The notes below the pieces were generated by a model. That model had not been told where the DNA came from and made no database searches. It saw only the letters and a program-made list of their open reading frames with translations. DNA of 9,999 nucleotides from Ignavibacteriales bacterium (GTDB lineage: Bacteria > Bacteroidota > Ignavibacteria > Ignavibacteriales > Ignavibacteriaceae): assembly GCA_027347125.1 (NCBI GenBank), contig DAIERC010000137.1, positions 1 through 9,999 on the forward strand, given 5' to 3'. Of this stretch, positions 1-6,906 are shown one piece after another; position 1 is the stretch's first letter, and each line of letters opens with the position of its first letter. The translations under genes and the position numbers were made by a program.

Positions 1-2
1 GC

Positions 3-1163
3 CTGTCGTTTGAATGGAAGGAAACAGGTTTGGGGCGTTATAGCCTTAATTCGGCAAGCCAGTTGGATTACATTCTTAACCTGGCAAAGAAATACGAAAT
101 TTATATTATCCTTTGTATCGATTACCACGGCGTGGCCCCGAAAGGAATGGGCTTTTTCAAAGAAGACCGGTGGCTTGATAACCCTTACAACAAAATAAAC
201 GGCGGCCCTTGCGCAAACGAAGCTGAGCTTTTTACCAACCCGGTTGCAAAATTTTACTTCATGAAAAAGTATAAATATATTATCTCCAGGTTCGGGCATA
301 GCGCAAATATTTTAGCATGGGAGTTTTTTAACGAAGCCGATTTAATGGCAGGAAAATCACTTCAGATAAACCGCTGGCATATTGAGATGGCTGAGTACAT
401 AAAATCGATTGATGTGCATAAACATCTTGTTTCATCCAGTTCAACAAGAGGTTATCTTGAAAAGCTGGTTGATGCGTTCAAATCACCCGCGATAGATTTT
501 GCGATGTTTCATGATTATAACTCATTAAACATTGCTCCGCATTTTATTGATTTGTACGACGCCACAACAGAATATTACCAAAAGCCTGTTGTGCTTGGCG
601 AGTTCGGCGTAGAGTTTCGCGGCGGCGAGCTTACATACAAAGAAGATCCGCATCATATTGGTCTTCATAACGGTATATGGGCGGGATGGTTCAGCGAAAC
701 ACCTGTTATACCGCTTAGCTGGTGGTGGGACAGCTACATCGATCATTATAATATTTGGGGCGAGTACGCCGGCTTATCCCGTTTTGCCGGCGCTATGAAT
801 TTTAACGTAAAGAATTTAATCTTCAAAAATCTTATCCCGGGTAATTTAAAAGCGAATCCTATAGAGCAGGCTTCTTGCATGATACGCTCAATTTATTACG
901 GCGGCAACTGTGCTTTGTGGTTAAAGAATATTGAATATCAATGGTCTGTAATAGGCGATACAAGCGGGCCGAAAGAAATCGGCGGGCTTATGCAGGATGT
1001 TCCCGGTTTAGCTCCCGGACATTACAAAGTAACCTGGTTCAATCCTCAAACAGGACAATTCTTCGATAAATCATCCGAAGAAACAGTTAAGGATGATGGC
1101 GTATTATTCCTATCGGTACCGCCGTTTGTTAAGGACCTTGCTTGTTTGATAAAGCGTCAATAG
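3..1163 (+). CDS. GH5-like glycoside hydrolase (5' end missing)
   Basis: This is the C-terminal part of a retaining glycosidase of the GH5/clan GH-A type. The reading frame is open to the left edge (codons from base 3), so the true start, any signal peptide and any N-terminal domain lie outside; 386 residues are visible. Seen: a (beta/alpha)8-barrel signature with FEWKETGLGRYSL at the edge, then IDYHG near residue 40, the acid/base segment WEFFNEAD with Glu111, the nucleophile segment VVLGEFGVEF with Glu200, and the substrate-cleft WWWDSY near 240. From about residue 290 a beta-sandwich-like tail follows (LKNIEYQW, GHYKVTWFNPQTG, LSVPPFVKDLACLI), as often found after GH5-type barrels in Bacteroidota. 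Both catalytic glutamates are present, so the enzyme is probably active. The substrate (mannan, glucan or another beta-glycan) cannot be read from this sequence. No other carbohydrate gene lies in the window; partners would be upstream. Confidence 0.85.
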   Translation: MSFEWKETGLGRYSLNSASQLDYILNLAKKYEIYIILCIDYHGVAPKGMGFFKEDRWLDNPYNKINGGPCANEAELFTNPVAKFYFMKKYKYIISRFGHSANILAWEFFNEADLMAGKSLQINRWHIEMAEYIKSIDVHKHLVSSSSTRGYLEKLVDAFKSPAIDFAMFHDYNSLNIAPHFIDLYDATTEYYQKPVVLGEFGVEFRGGELTYKEDPHHIGLHNGIWAGWFSETPVIPLSWWWDSYIDHYNIWGEYAGLSRFAGAMNFNVKNLIFKNLIPGNLKANPIEQASCMIRSIYYGGNCALWLKNIEYQWSVIGDTSGPKEIGGLMQDVPGLAPGHYKVTWFNPQTGQFFDKSSEETVKDDGVLFLSVPPFVKDLACLIKRQ

Positions 1164-1188
1164 AAAGTCGTTTCCAACTTAGATTGAA

Positions 1189-1218
1189 AAACAATGCGCG
1201 GAAAACCGGGTATTGTTT
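1189..1218. terminator. Probable bidirectional intrinsic terminator between convergent genes
   Basis: The arms AAACAAT and ATTGTTT pair perfectly. They enclose GCGCGG and CCGGGT, which pair with one G-G mismatch and one G-T wobble, around an AAAA loop. On the plus strand TTTCTTCT follows; on the minus strand the arm runs into a run of five Ts. It lies 25 bases after the glycosidase stop and about 60 bases past the stop of the opposing gene, so it can serve both. The rest of the 114-base gap shows nothing I can name. The call rests on pairing by eye, with no folding energy computed. Confidence 0.6.
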
Positions 1219-1277
1219 CTTCTATCCAAAATTTTATTCCGGCTGAATTACTAAATAATAGTCCGTTAAACCACCGC

Positions 1278-1934
1278 TTACTTTTCATACCCGACTGTTT
1301 GCGCAAGTATAACTTTTTGATTTTCTTTTAAATTCAAAATCTCCGCTAGCTTTGTTCTGTCAATAGAGCCGCGGACAACCGTAGCCAGGTTTTGGGACGC
1401 GCAATATAGATAAACATTTTGTGCCGCGAAGGCGCAATCGGCGGCGGAATAAATTTTTGTATCGTCGCTGTCCGGATTACCAAGCTTTGAAAGATCGGAT
1501 ACATATATAAGATTAACCGGCGCGGTTTTTACAAAATTCTGTGTGCCTGCATATTGCCGCAAATCGCCGGCGGTAATAAGGTTTAAGCTGTGTGTTTTTG
1601 CGTCATATAAATATATACCTTCCTGCATTACCACATAAACATCAACATCCTGCGCGTTCTTTGCCGAAGGCGCTGTGCGTTTTCCCGATTCCGTTCTATT
1701 GATTCCGATTGCCGCCCATAAAAGATTTGATATCTCCTGCAAAGGCAAAGGCTTCGAATCGAAATTGCGCGATGAAGAGCGCAGCAGTAAAGCCTGCATT
1801 ACCGGTTTGCCAATTTCGGTTTGTGGCTGTGGAAGTTGAATATCCTTTATATCCTGAGCGGATGTTAAAGATAAATTTATTAAAATGATTAATGCTGTGA
1901 AATAAATTTTTTTTATTATAGAATTATGTAGCAT
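1278..1934 (-). CDS. Exported nitroreductase-like (SagB-type) flavoprotein
   Basis: A 218-residue protein of the FMN-dependent nitroreductase/SagB-like superfamily, in the small exported form common in Bacteroidota. Seen: a Sec-type signal peptide (KK at 8-9, hydrophobic core 11-22, likely cleavage after the Ala of LTSA, residue 26); then LLLRSSSRNF (50-58), the usual FMN-phosphate contact region; LLWAAIGINR (71-80); SGKRTAPSAKN (83-93); and C-terminal AAQNVYLYCASQNLATVVRG (about 170-189). The length suits a complete single-domain member. The start is ATG, with the strong Shine-Dalgarno AGGGAGG four bases upstream. The gene stands alone and points against both neighbours, so it is probably monocistronic. 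Its substrate is unknown: the superfamily includes nitro and quinone reductases, azoline oxidases and unrelated flavin enzymes. No azole-peptide partner genes are nearby, so a peptide-modifying role is not supported. Confidence 0.85.
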   Translation of the reverse strand: MLHNSIIKKIYFTALIILINLSLTSAQDIKDIQLPQPQTEIGKPVMQALLLRSSSRNFDSKPLPLQEISNLLWAAIGINRTESGKRTAPSAKNAQDVDVYVVMQEGIYLYDAKTHSLNLITAGDLRQYAGTQNFVKTAPVNLIYVSDLSKLGNPDSDDTKIYSAADCAFAAQNVYLYCASQNLATVVRGSIDRTKLAEILNLKENQKVILAQTVGYEK

Positions 1935-2041
1935 AAGACCTCCCTCTGATAATTAATTTTGCCCGGCTAAAATGTATATAATTTATTTGTGAAGAACTTT
2001 AAAGAGAAAAAGAAAATGTAAAGAATAGAAGATTTGTTTCG

Positions 2042-2049
2042 CGAAGATA
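2042..2049 (-). promoter_or_regulatory. Candidate -7/-10 element for the nitroreductase-like gene
   Basis: Read on the minus strand the bases are TATCTTCG, which match five of the six fixed positions of the FCB -7 motif TAnnTTTG. No TTG-type -35 element lies upstream at the usual distance; the Fnr-type box occupies that place. The -10 centre (about 2046.5) is 31 bases from the box centre (2077.5), the distance expected when an activator sits at about -41.5. The transcript would have a leader of roughly 100 bases. This is inference from spacing and has no experimental support. Confidence 0.3.
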
Positions 2050-2070
2050 AAGTTTATAAGTGAATAAATA

Positions 2071-2084
2071 TTGATAGAAATCAT
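2071..2084. promoter_or_regulatory. Crp/Fnr-family-type binding box
   Basis: TTGAT-AGAA-ATCAT matches nine of the ten fixed bases of the classical Fnr consensus TTGAT-N4-ATCAA. The flanking bases A2070 and T2085 extend the symmetry. The box lies in the divergent gap between the nitroreductase-like gene and citrate synthase, about 100 bases upstream of the predicted citrate synthase transcription start. Fnr/Crp-family factors typically sense oxygen, nitric oxide, redox state or cyclic nucleotides; which factor would bind here is unknown. A chance match in AT-rich DNA remains possible. Confidence 0.45.
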
Positions 2085-2133
2085 TCGTTAGTAAAATAAT
2101 AAACTGTTATATCAAATATAAGCTTTGGTGATA

Positions 2134-2147
2134 TCAATAATTATTGA
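2134..2147. promoter_or_regulatory. 14-bp perfect palindrome over the citrate synthase -35 element
   Basis: TCAATAATTATTGA is a perfect inverted repeat with no spacer. Its right half contains the TTGA of the predicted -35 element of the citrate synthase promoter, so a dimeric protein bound here would block RNA polymerase. The heptamer ATATCAA, whose second copy (2131-2137) enters this palindrome, also occurs 22 bp upstream at 2109-2115. No specific regulator family is recognised, and AT-rich DNA yields such palindromes by chance at some rate. Confidence 0.35.
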
Positions 2148-2174
2148 ATCCCAAATAAAAAACAAGTAATTTTG
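2144..2174 (+). promoter_or_regulatory. Promoter of citrate synthase
   Basis: TTGAAT (2144-2149), 17 bases, then TAATTTTG (2167-2174), an exact match to the FCB -7 motif TAnnTTTG. Transcription would start near 2181 and give a leader of about 47 bases. The same design with the same 17-base spacing precedes pyrG and purN in this window. The predicted start excludes the in-frame TTG at 2180 as the translation start. Confidence 0.6.
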
Positions 2175-2227
2175 GCAAATTGAATTTTAGTTTAACCTTA
2201 CTCTTTATAATGAAAAAGGGATTAAGA

Positions 2228-3502
2228 ATGGTAAATATTTTTGATAAACTATCGAACAAAATCCAGGATTGGAAAAGTGAAACTAAAGGCTTACTTGAAA
2301 AAGGAAGCGAAAAAGTTTTATCGCAGGTTACGGTTGGGCAGGCATATGGAGGTATGCGTGGCGTTATATCACTAATTTGTGATACTTCCCGTGTTCCGCA
2401 GGATCAAGGATTAATTATTAGGGGAATGCCTCTTAAAGACCTGGTAAATAAAACCCCTGAAGAAATTTATTATCTTTTATTAACCGGCGAACTTCCTACA
2501 AAGGAAGAGGTGGAAGATTTTAGCGCCGATATTAAAAAACGCAAGCATGTGCCCGAATATATCTGGAATGTACTTAAGGCTATGCCTAAAGACTCCCACC
2601 CGATGACCATGTTGGATACGGCTATTTTAGCGCTTCAAAAAGAATCTGTTTTTGCAGAGGAATATGAAAAAGGAATACGCAAAGAAGATTACTGGAAGCC
2701 GACACTTGAAGACTCGTTAAATCTTGTTGCAAAAATTCCCGCCATTGCGGCAGGTATTTATAGAATGAGATTTAACAAAGGTGATATTATTGCCCAGGAT
2801 CCTAATATGGATTGGACCGGCGATTACGTGCACATGCTCGGCATTTCCGGCAATAATAAAGACTTTAAAGATTTAATGCGTCTTTACCTTGTAGCTCATT
2901 GCGACCATGAGGGCGGAAACGTAAGCGCATTAACCACGCAAACCATCAACTCGGCGTTATCCGATATTTATTATTCGCTTGCCGGCGGATTTAACGGGCT
3001 TGCCGGCCCGCTACACGGTTTGGCCAACCAGGAAAGTTTAAAATGGATTCTTGAAACAATGGAAAAATTGGGCGGAACTCCTACCAAAGAACAACTTGTT
3101 GATGTTGTGTGGGAAACATTAAATTCTGGCAAAGTAATTCCTGGGTACGGCCATGCGGTACTTAGAGTAACCGATCCGAGGTTTGAGGCTTTTCTAAAAT
3201 TCGGGCAAAAACATTTTCCGAACGACCCTGTATTTAAAACCGTAGACCTGCTGTATGAAGTAGTGCCGGAAGAATTAAAGAAAATATCCAAAATTAAAAA
3301 TCCATGGCCTAATGTTGATGCTGCTTCGGGGGCGATGCTTTATCACTACGGCTTAAGTGAATTTTCATATTATACTGTTGTGTTTGCGGTTTCCAGAAGC
3401 CTGGGGCTTACGGCACAGGCTGTTGTTAATAGGGCAATGCTAAATCCTATAATCAGACCTAAATCCGTAACTACTTCTTACATAAAGGATTTGGTTTCAT
3501 AA
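2228..3502 (+). CDS. gltA: Citrate synthase, eukaryote/mitochondrial-like type
   Basis: Condenses acetyl-CoA with oxaloacetate to citrate, the entry step of the TCA cycle, in the cytoplasm. The 424 residues align by eye along their length with mitochondrial citrate synthase rather than with the E. coli hexameric type: YGGMRG (40-45), LMRLYLVAHCDHEGGNVSA (216-234), NGLAGPLHGLANQE (256-269), IPGYGHAVLRVTDPR (304-318), NPWPNVDAASG (358-368). The catalytic triad is present as His263, His309 and Asp364. One local difference is DAAS where the pig enzyme has DAHS, next to the catalytic Asp. The ATG at 2228 was chosen because AAAGGGA precedes it and the predicted transcript starts near 2181; an ATG at 2210 would add six residues. 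Monocistronic: it has its own promoter and a strong terminator follows. Confidence 0.95.
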   Translation: MVNIFDKLSNKIQDWKSETKGLLEKGSEKVLSQVTVGQAYGGMRGVISLICDTSRVPQDQGLIIRGMPLKDLVNKTPEEIYYLLLTGELPTKEEVEDFSADIKKRKHVPEYIWNVLKAMPKDSHPMTMLDTAILALQKESVFAEEYEKGIRKEDYWKPTLEDSLNLVAKIPAIAAGIYRMRFNKGDIIAQDPNMDWTGDYVHMLGISGNNKDFKDLMRLYLVAHCDHEGGNVSALTTQTINSALSDIYYSLAGGFNGLAGPLHGLANQESLKWILETMEKLGGTPTKEQLVDVVWETLNSGKVIPGYGHAVLRVTDPRFEAFLKFGQKHFPNDPVFKTVDLLYEVVPEELKKISKIKNPWPNVDAASGAMLYHYGLSEFSYYTVVFAVSRSLGLTAQAVVNRAMLNPIIRPKSVTTSYIKDLVS

Positions 3503-3522
3503 AAATCATTTTTTAAAAAATT

Positions 3523-3567
3523 ATCCTCGGATACTTTTGCTAAAAAAAGCATCCGGGATTTTTTTTT
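3523..3567 (+). terminator. Strong intrinsic terminator after citrate synthase
   Basis: The arms ATCC(T)CGGAT and ATCCGGGAT pair over nine base pairs with one bulged T. An inner CTTTT/AAAAG helix extends the stem, and nine Ts follow (3559-3567). It starts 20 bases after the citrate synthase stop. A perfect AT palindrome (3508-3521) lies just upstream and may add pairing. The hairpin separates citrate synthase from pyrG transcription. Confidence 0.85.
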
Positions 3568-3608
3568 ATAAAAAAATTAAATTTTCTTACACTTTTTCTT
3601 TTTTAAAA

Positions 3609-3639
3609 TTGAAATTCGTGCGTAGAAATTCTATATTTG
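3609..3639 (+). promoter_or_regulatory. Promoter of pyrG
   Basis: TTGAAA (3609-3614), 17 bases, then TATATTTG (3632-3639), an exact match to TAnnTTTG. A long A/T-tract region upstream (about 3559-3608) could act as an UP element. Transcription would start near 3646, leaving a leader of only about 13 bases, too short for the antiterminator-hairpin attenuation known for pyrG in Firmicutes. Confidence 0.6.
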
Positions 3640-3658
3640 GAAAACAAAAACGGTTAAA

Positions 3659-5299
3659 ATGGCCACCAAAAATAAAGTTAAGTTTATCTTCGTTACTGGC
3701 GGTGTAGTCTCATCATTAGGCAAAGGTATAACTGCCTCTTCATTAGGACTTCTCTTAAAACAACGCGGCTTCAAAGTTACAATTCAAAAATTTGATCCGT
3801 ATATTAATGTAGACCCCGGAACGATGAACCCGTTTCAGCACGGCGAGGTATTTGTTACCGATGACGGTGCTGAAACAGATCTAGACCTTGGACATTACGA
3901 AAGATTTCTGGATGTAAATATGTCAAAGGCTAACAATACAACCACCGGGCAGGTTTACAACGAAGTAATAACCAAGGAGCGCAGAGGAGATTTTTTAGGC
4001 GCAACTGTACAGGTTATACCGCACATTACCGATGAAATAAAGCATAGGATGACCAAGCTTGCTGAGCTCGGCGAATACGATGTTATTATAACCGAAATAG
4101 GCGGTACCGTTGGCGACATTGAAAGCCTTCCGTTTCTTGAAGCTATGCGCCAGTTGATGTTGCAGTTCGGAAGAACCAATACGATGAGCATTCACGTTAC
4201 GCTTGTTCCTTATATCGCTTCGGCAGGTGAAGTTAAAACAAAGCCGACACAACACAGCGTAAAAAATCTTCTTGAACTCGGCATACAACCGGATATTTTA
4301 ATATGCAGATCCGAAAAGAAATTACCAAAGGACCTGCGCGACAAAATTGCTTTATTTTGTAATGTGGATTCGAAGGCTGTTATTTCAAATTACGATTGTT
4401 CTTCGATTTATGAAGTACCGCTGGTTCTATTTAAAGAAAAATTCGATCAAATTGTTTTGAACAGGCTTCATCTTCCCGACAAGAAAATTAAACTTGAAGA
4501 ATGGGATAATCTTGTTAATAAGATAAAGAACCCGTTGCGCACTGTTGAAGTTGCTTTATGCGGTAAATATGTTGAACACATGGACGCTTATAAAAGCATA
4601 ATGGAATCATTTGTTCACGCAGGCGCCGAAAATAATGCTAAGGTTATAGTTAGAAATATAAGCGCGGAAGAATTTGAAACCGAAAATCCTGCAAAGCTTC
4701 TTGAAGGAATAAGCGGACTGCTTGTCGGACCCGGCTTCGGTGAAAGAGGAATTGAAGGGAAAATAAGAGCAATAAGATACGCAAGAGAAAATGATATTCC
4801 TTTCTTCGGCATATGCCTGGGGCTTCAATGTGCCATTATTGAGTTTGCAAGAAATGTATGCGGTATTTCAAAAGCTCACAGCAGCGAATTTAAAAAGAAT
4901 AAATTCAGCGTAATAGATTTAATGCCCGATCAGAAAAACATAAAGAACATGGGAGCCACCATGAGGCTTGGCGCTTATCCGTGTGTTCTGGAAGAAAACT
5001 CTAAAGCGAAGGAAGCCTATAAAACAGATTATATTTCGGAACGGCACAGACATCGTTACGAAGTTAACAATAAGTTTAGAGGCACACTGGTTGAGCACGG
5101 CATGCGTTTAAGCGGTTTGTCCCCCGACAGAGAACTGGTTGAGATTGCTGAGTTGCCTTCGCATCGCTGGTTTCTTGGTTGCCAGTTCCATCCTGAATTA
5201 AAGTCTAGAGCTACTAAAGCACATCCCTTATTTAGAGAATTTGTAAAAGCTTCTTTGAAATATGCAGAAGATAAAGGTGCCGGTACTTCAAATGATTAA
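3659..5299 (+). CDS. pyrG: CTP synthase (glutamine-hydrolysing)
   Basis: Makes CTP from UTP, ATP and glutamine, the last step of de novo pyrimidine nucleotide synthesis; cytoplasmic, and a tetramer in the family. The 546 residues are full length. The N-terminal amidoligase domain (about 1-270) shows the P-loop GGVVSSLGKG (14-23), KFDPYINVDPGTMNP (44-58), HGEVFVTDDGAETDLDLGHYERF (61-83) and the UTP/Mg region ITEIGGTVGDIESLPF (144-159). The class I glutamine amidotransferase domain (about 296-535) has GPGFGERG, the nucleophile Cys386 in GICLG, and His511/Glu513 in QFHPE, so the triad is complete; ERHRHRYEVN (461-470) is also present. The ATG follows an A-rich stretch with no clear Shine-Dalgarno, usual for Bacteroidota-type genes. 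The 3' end overlaps the next gene, suggesting co-transcription and translational coupling. Confidence 0.98.
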   Translation: MATKNKVKFIFVTGGVVSSLGKGITASSLGLLLKQRGFKVTIQKFDPYINVDPGTMNPFQHGEVFVTDDGAETDLDLGHYERFLDVNMSKANNTTTGQVYNEVITKERRGDFLGATVQVIPHITDEIKHRMTKLAELGEYDVIITEIGGTVGDIESLPFLEAMRQLMLQFGRTNTMSIHVTLVPYIASAGEVKTKPTQHSVKNLLELGIQPDILICRSEKKLPKDLRDKIALFCNVDSKAVISNYDCSSIYEVPLVLFKEKFDQIVLNRLHLPDKKIKLEEWDNLVNKIKNPLRTVEVALCGKYVEHMDAYKSIMESFVHAGAENNAKVIVRNISAEEFETENPAKLLEGISGLLVGPGFGERGIEGKIRAIRYARENDIPFFGICLGLQCAIIEFARNVCGISKAHSSEFKKNKFSVIDLMPDQKNIKNMGATMRLGAYPCVLEENSKAKEAYKTDYISERHRHRYEVNNKFRGTLVEHGMRLSGLSPDRELVEIAELPSHRWFLGCQFHPELKSRATKAHPLFREFVKASLKYAEDKGAGTSND

Positions 5300-6869
5300 T
5301 CCATCATCAATGCTTCTGCAAGTGAAAAAAATAATAGGAAGAAAAAATTTTAACAATTCAAGCCACGGCGGTTTGAATAATTCTTTTATCATAATAACCG
5401 CACTGCTGCTTTTTTGCGGCACTAATTTTACATTTGCTCAACAGTCAATTGTAAGAGCAATTAAAAGAGGATTAGAACTGGAATATGACTTCAAGTGGAA
5501 ACAAGCTGAAGATATTTTCCAAAAAATGATAGACGAATATCCTAACGACCCGCGCGGGTACCATTACCAATCAAGCATTTATCTCTGGCGCTATATGAGC
5601 AACCAGGATAAAAAAGATTTTGACGAATTTATTGCTTATTCCGATACCGCTATATCCAAGGGAGACCGGTTGATGGAAAAGGAACACCAAGACGTAGGAA
5701 TCTTATACATCTTAGGAGCCGATTACAGCTACAGGGCGCTTGCTTTTACAAAAGCGGAAAAGTTTTTGGATGCCGTATGGGCTAGTAAAAAATCGGAATC
5801 GTATCTTAGAAAAACACTTCAAGCCGATTCAACTTATTACGACGCATACCTTGGGCTGGGGCTCTACAATTTTGCCGTGGGACAAATACCCGCCGCTTTT
5901 AAATGGGCGCTAAGTTTGGCCGGCATTCACGGCGATGTGGATTTAGGTCTCGGTTATATTAAGAAGGCGGCAAAAGTCGGCAATATTTCTAAGGTTGAAG
6001 CGCAATATTATTTATCCCAAATTTTATCGGATTTCCTTTTTGAGTACGACAAGGCCGCTGTGTATCTTAAAGCGTTGGTTGAAAGATATCCCAATAATCT
6101 TCTTTTTAATTATTCCGACGCCGTACTTGATATCAAAAGAAGAAAACTTATTGAGGCCGATAAAATACTTACCAAGATTATATCTGTTAAAGATACAAAC
6201 TTTCAACAGGTTACCGCGTTTTCTAATTTTCTGATGGGTGATGTACTTTTTAAGCAAAATAAATTTGAAGCGGCAAAAGATTTCTATCGTAATTTTGTGC
6301 ACAACGCCCGCGATAATGATTACACCGGTATTGCCTATTATAGGCTCGGTTTATGTTTTGAAATTACCGGCGACCGTGATGACGCGATTAAATGTTATAA
6401 GCTTACGGAAAAAGGAAACATGGATATTGAAGACGATGTGTATGCTGAAAGAAGAGCGGCGGCATTAATAAAAGCACCATTGTCTGGGGATGAAATTGAT
6501 CTTATTAAATATTCTAATATGATAGACAACGCAAAATATCATGCTGCGTACGACTCGCTGTCGAATCTGCTTGAAGATCTTAAAACTGATAGGTCTAAGG
6601 CGGAAATATATCTTAACTTAAGCGAGGCCGCTTATCAGATGGGCTTAATTAAGTCATCGGCCAATTTTGCTTTAACCGCAAAAGTGCTTAATAACTTTGG
6701 TGAAAGCTGGATAAAACCTTACGCATGTTATTATGCTGCCAGAGCAAACAAAAAATTAGGCAATGAGAAAAATTTTAAAAGCCTTGTTGAGGAAGCAGAG
6801 AAGTATTCCGATTTTGATTACCAGAAGAAACTTAAAAATATGATTTTCGCTTTAACTGCAAAAGAATAA
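5292..6869 (+). CDS. Exported TPR-repeat protein of unknown function
   Basis: About 525 residues, built of helical repeats after a signal sequence (hydrophobic SFIIITALLLFCGTNFTFA, about 31-49, cleavage before QQ). TPR-like helix pairs are visible near 57-90, 138-190, 235-270, 312-340 and 345-372, with typical YRLGLCFEITGDRDDAIKCY. The central block YDAYLGLGLYNFAVGQIPAAFKWALSLAGIHGD (183-215) resembles a segment repeated in Bacteroidota TPR proteins and, loosely, in the Iml2/TTC39 family. No catalytic motif is seen, so a periplasmic or envelope scaffold is the likeliest reading. The start is uncertain: ATG 5292 overlaps the pyrG stop by eight bases; ATG 5262, ATG 5310, GTG 5322 and TTG 5373 are in frame, and the later ones would give a more ordinary signal peptide. 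A promoter-like sequence follows it, so it may end the pyrG transcript. Confidence 0.8.
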   Translation: MINPSSMLLQVKKIIGRKNFNNSSHGGLNNSFIIITALLLFCGTNFTFAQQSIVRAIKRGLELEYDFKWKQAEDIFQKMIDEYPNDPRGYHYQSSIYLWRYMSNQDKKDFDEFIAYSDTAISKGDRLMEKEHQDVGILYILGADYSYRALAFTKAEKFLDAVWASKKSESYLRKTLQADSTYYDAYLGLGLYNFAVGQIPAAFKWALSLAGIHGDVDLGLGYIKKAAKVGNISKVEAQYYLSQILSDFLFEYDKAAVYLKALVERYPNNLLFNYSDAVLDIKRRKLIEADKILTKIISVKDTNFQQVTAFSNFLMGDVLFKQNKFEAAKDFYRNFVHNARDNDYTGIAYYRLGLCFEITGDRDDAIKCYKLTEKGNMDIEDDVYAERRAAALIKAPLSGDEIDLIKYSNMIDNAKYHAAYDSLSNLLEDLKTDRSKAEIYLNLSEAAYQMGLIKSSANFALTAKVLNNFGESWIKPYACYYAARANKKLGNEKNFKSLVEEAEKYSDFDYQKKLKNMIFALTAKE

Positions 6870-6906
6870 TTTTCTCTGGTTTTTCCGGCAAAATGCGGTG
6901 TTTGCA

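Noticed and set aside
525..746. Minus-strand open frame inside the glycosidase
   Set aside because: It is antisense to the catalytic domain, with no start signal and no similarity to a known protein.
2180..2227. N-terminal extension of citrate synthase from a TTG at 2180
   Set aside because: It coincides with the predicted transcription start (about 2181) and has no ribosome binding site. The AAAGGGA before ATG 2228 fits better, and the extra residues resemble no known part of the enzyme.
1935..2227. Riboswitch or small RNA gene in the divergent gap
   Set aside because: I found no long stable hairpin, conserved aptamer pattern or internal terminator. The region is AT-rich and is explained by promoters and protein-binding sites.
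2971..3291. Minus-strand open frame of 106 codons inside citrate synthase
   Set aside because: It is wholly antisense to a highly conserved gene, has no recognisable domain, and its composition is that of a mirror frame.
3955..4288. Two overlapping minus-strand open frames inside pyrG
   Set aside because: Both are shadows of the conserved pyrG coding sequence; two frames open at once indicates base composition rather than genes.
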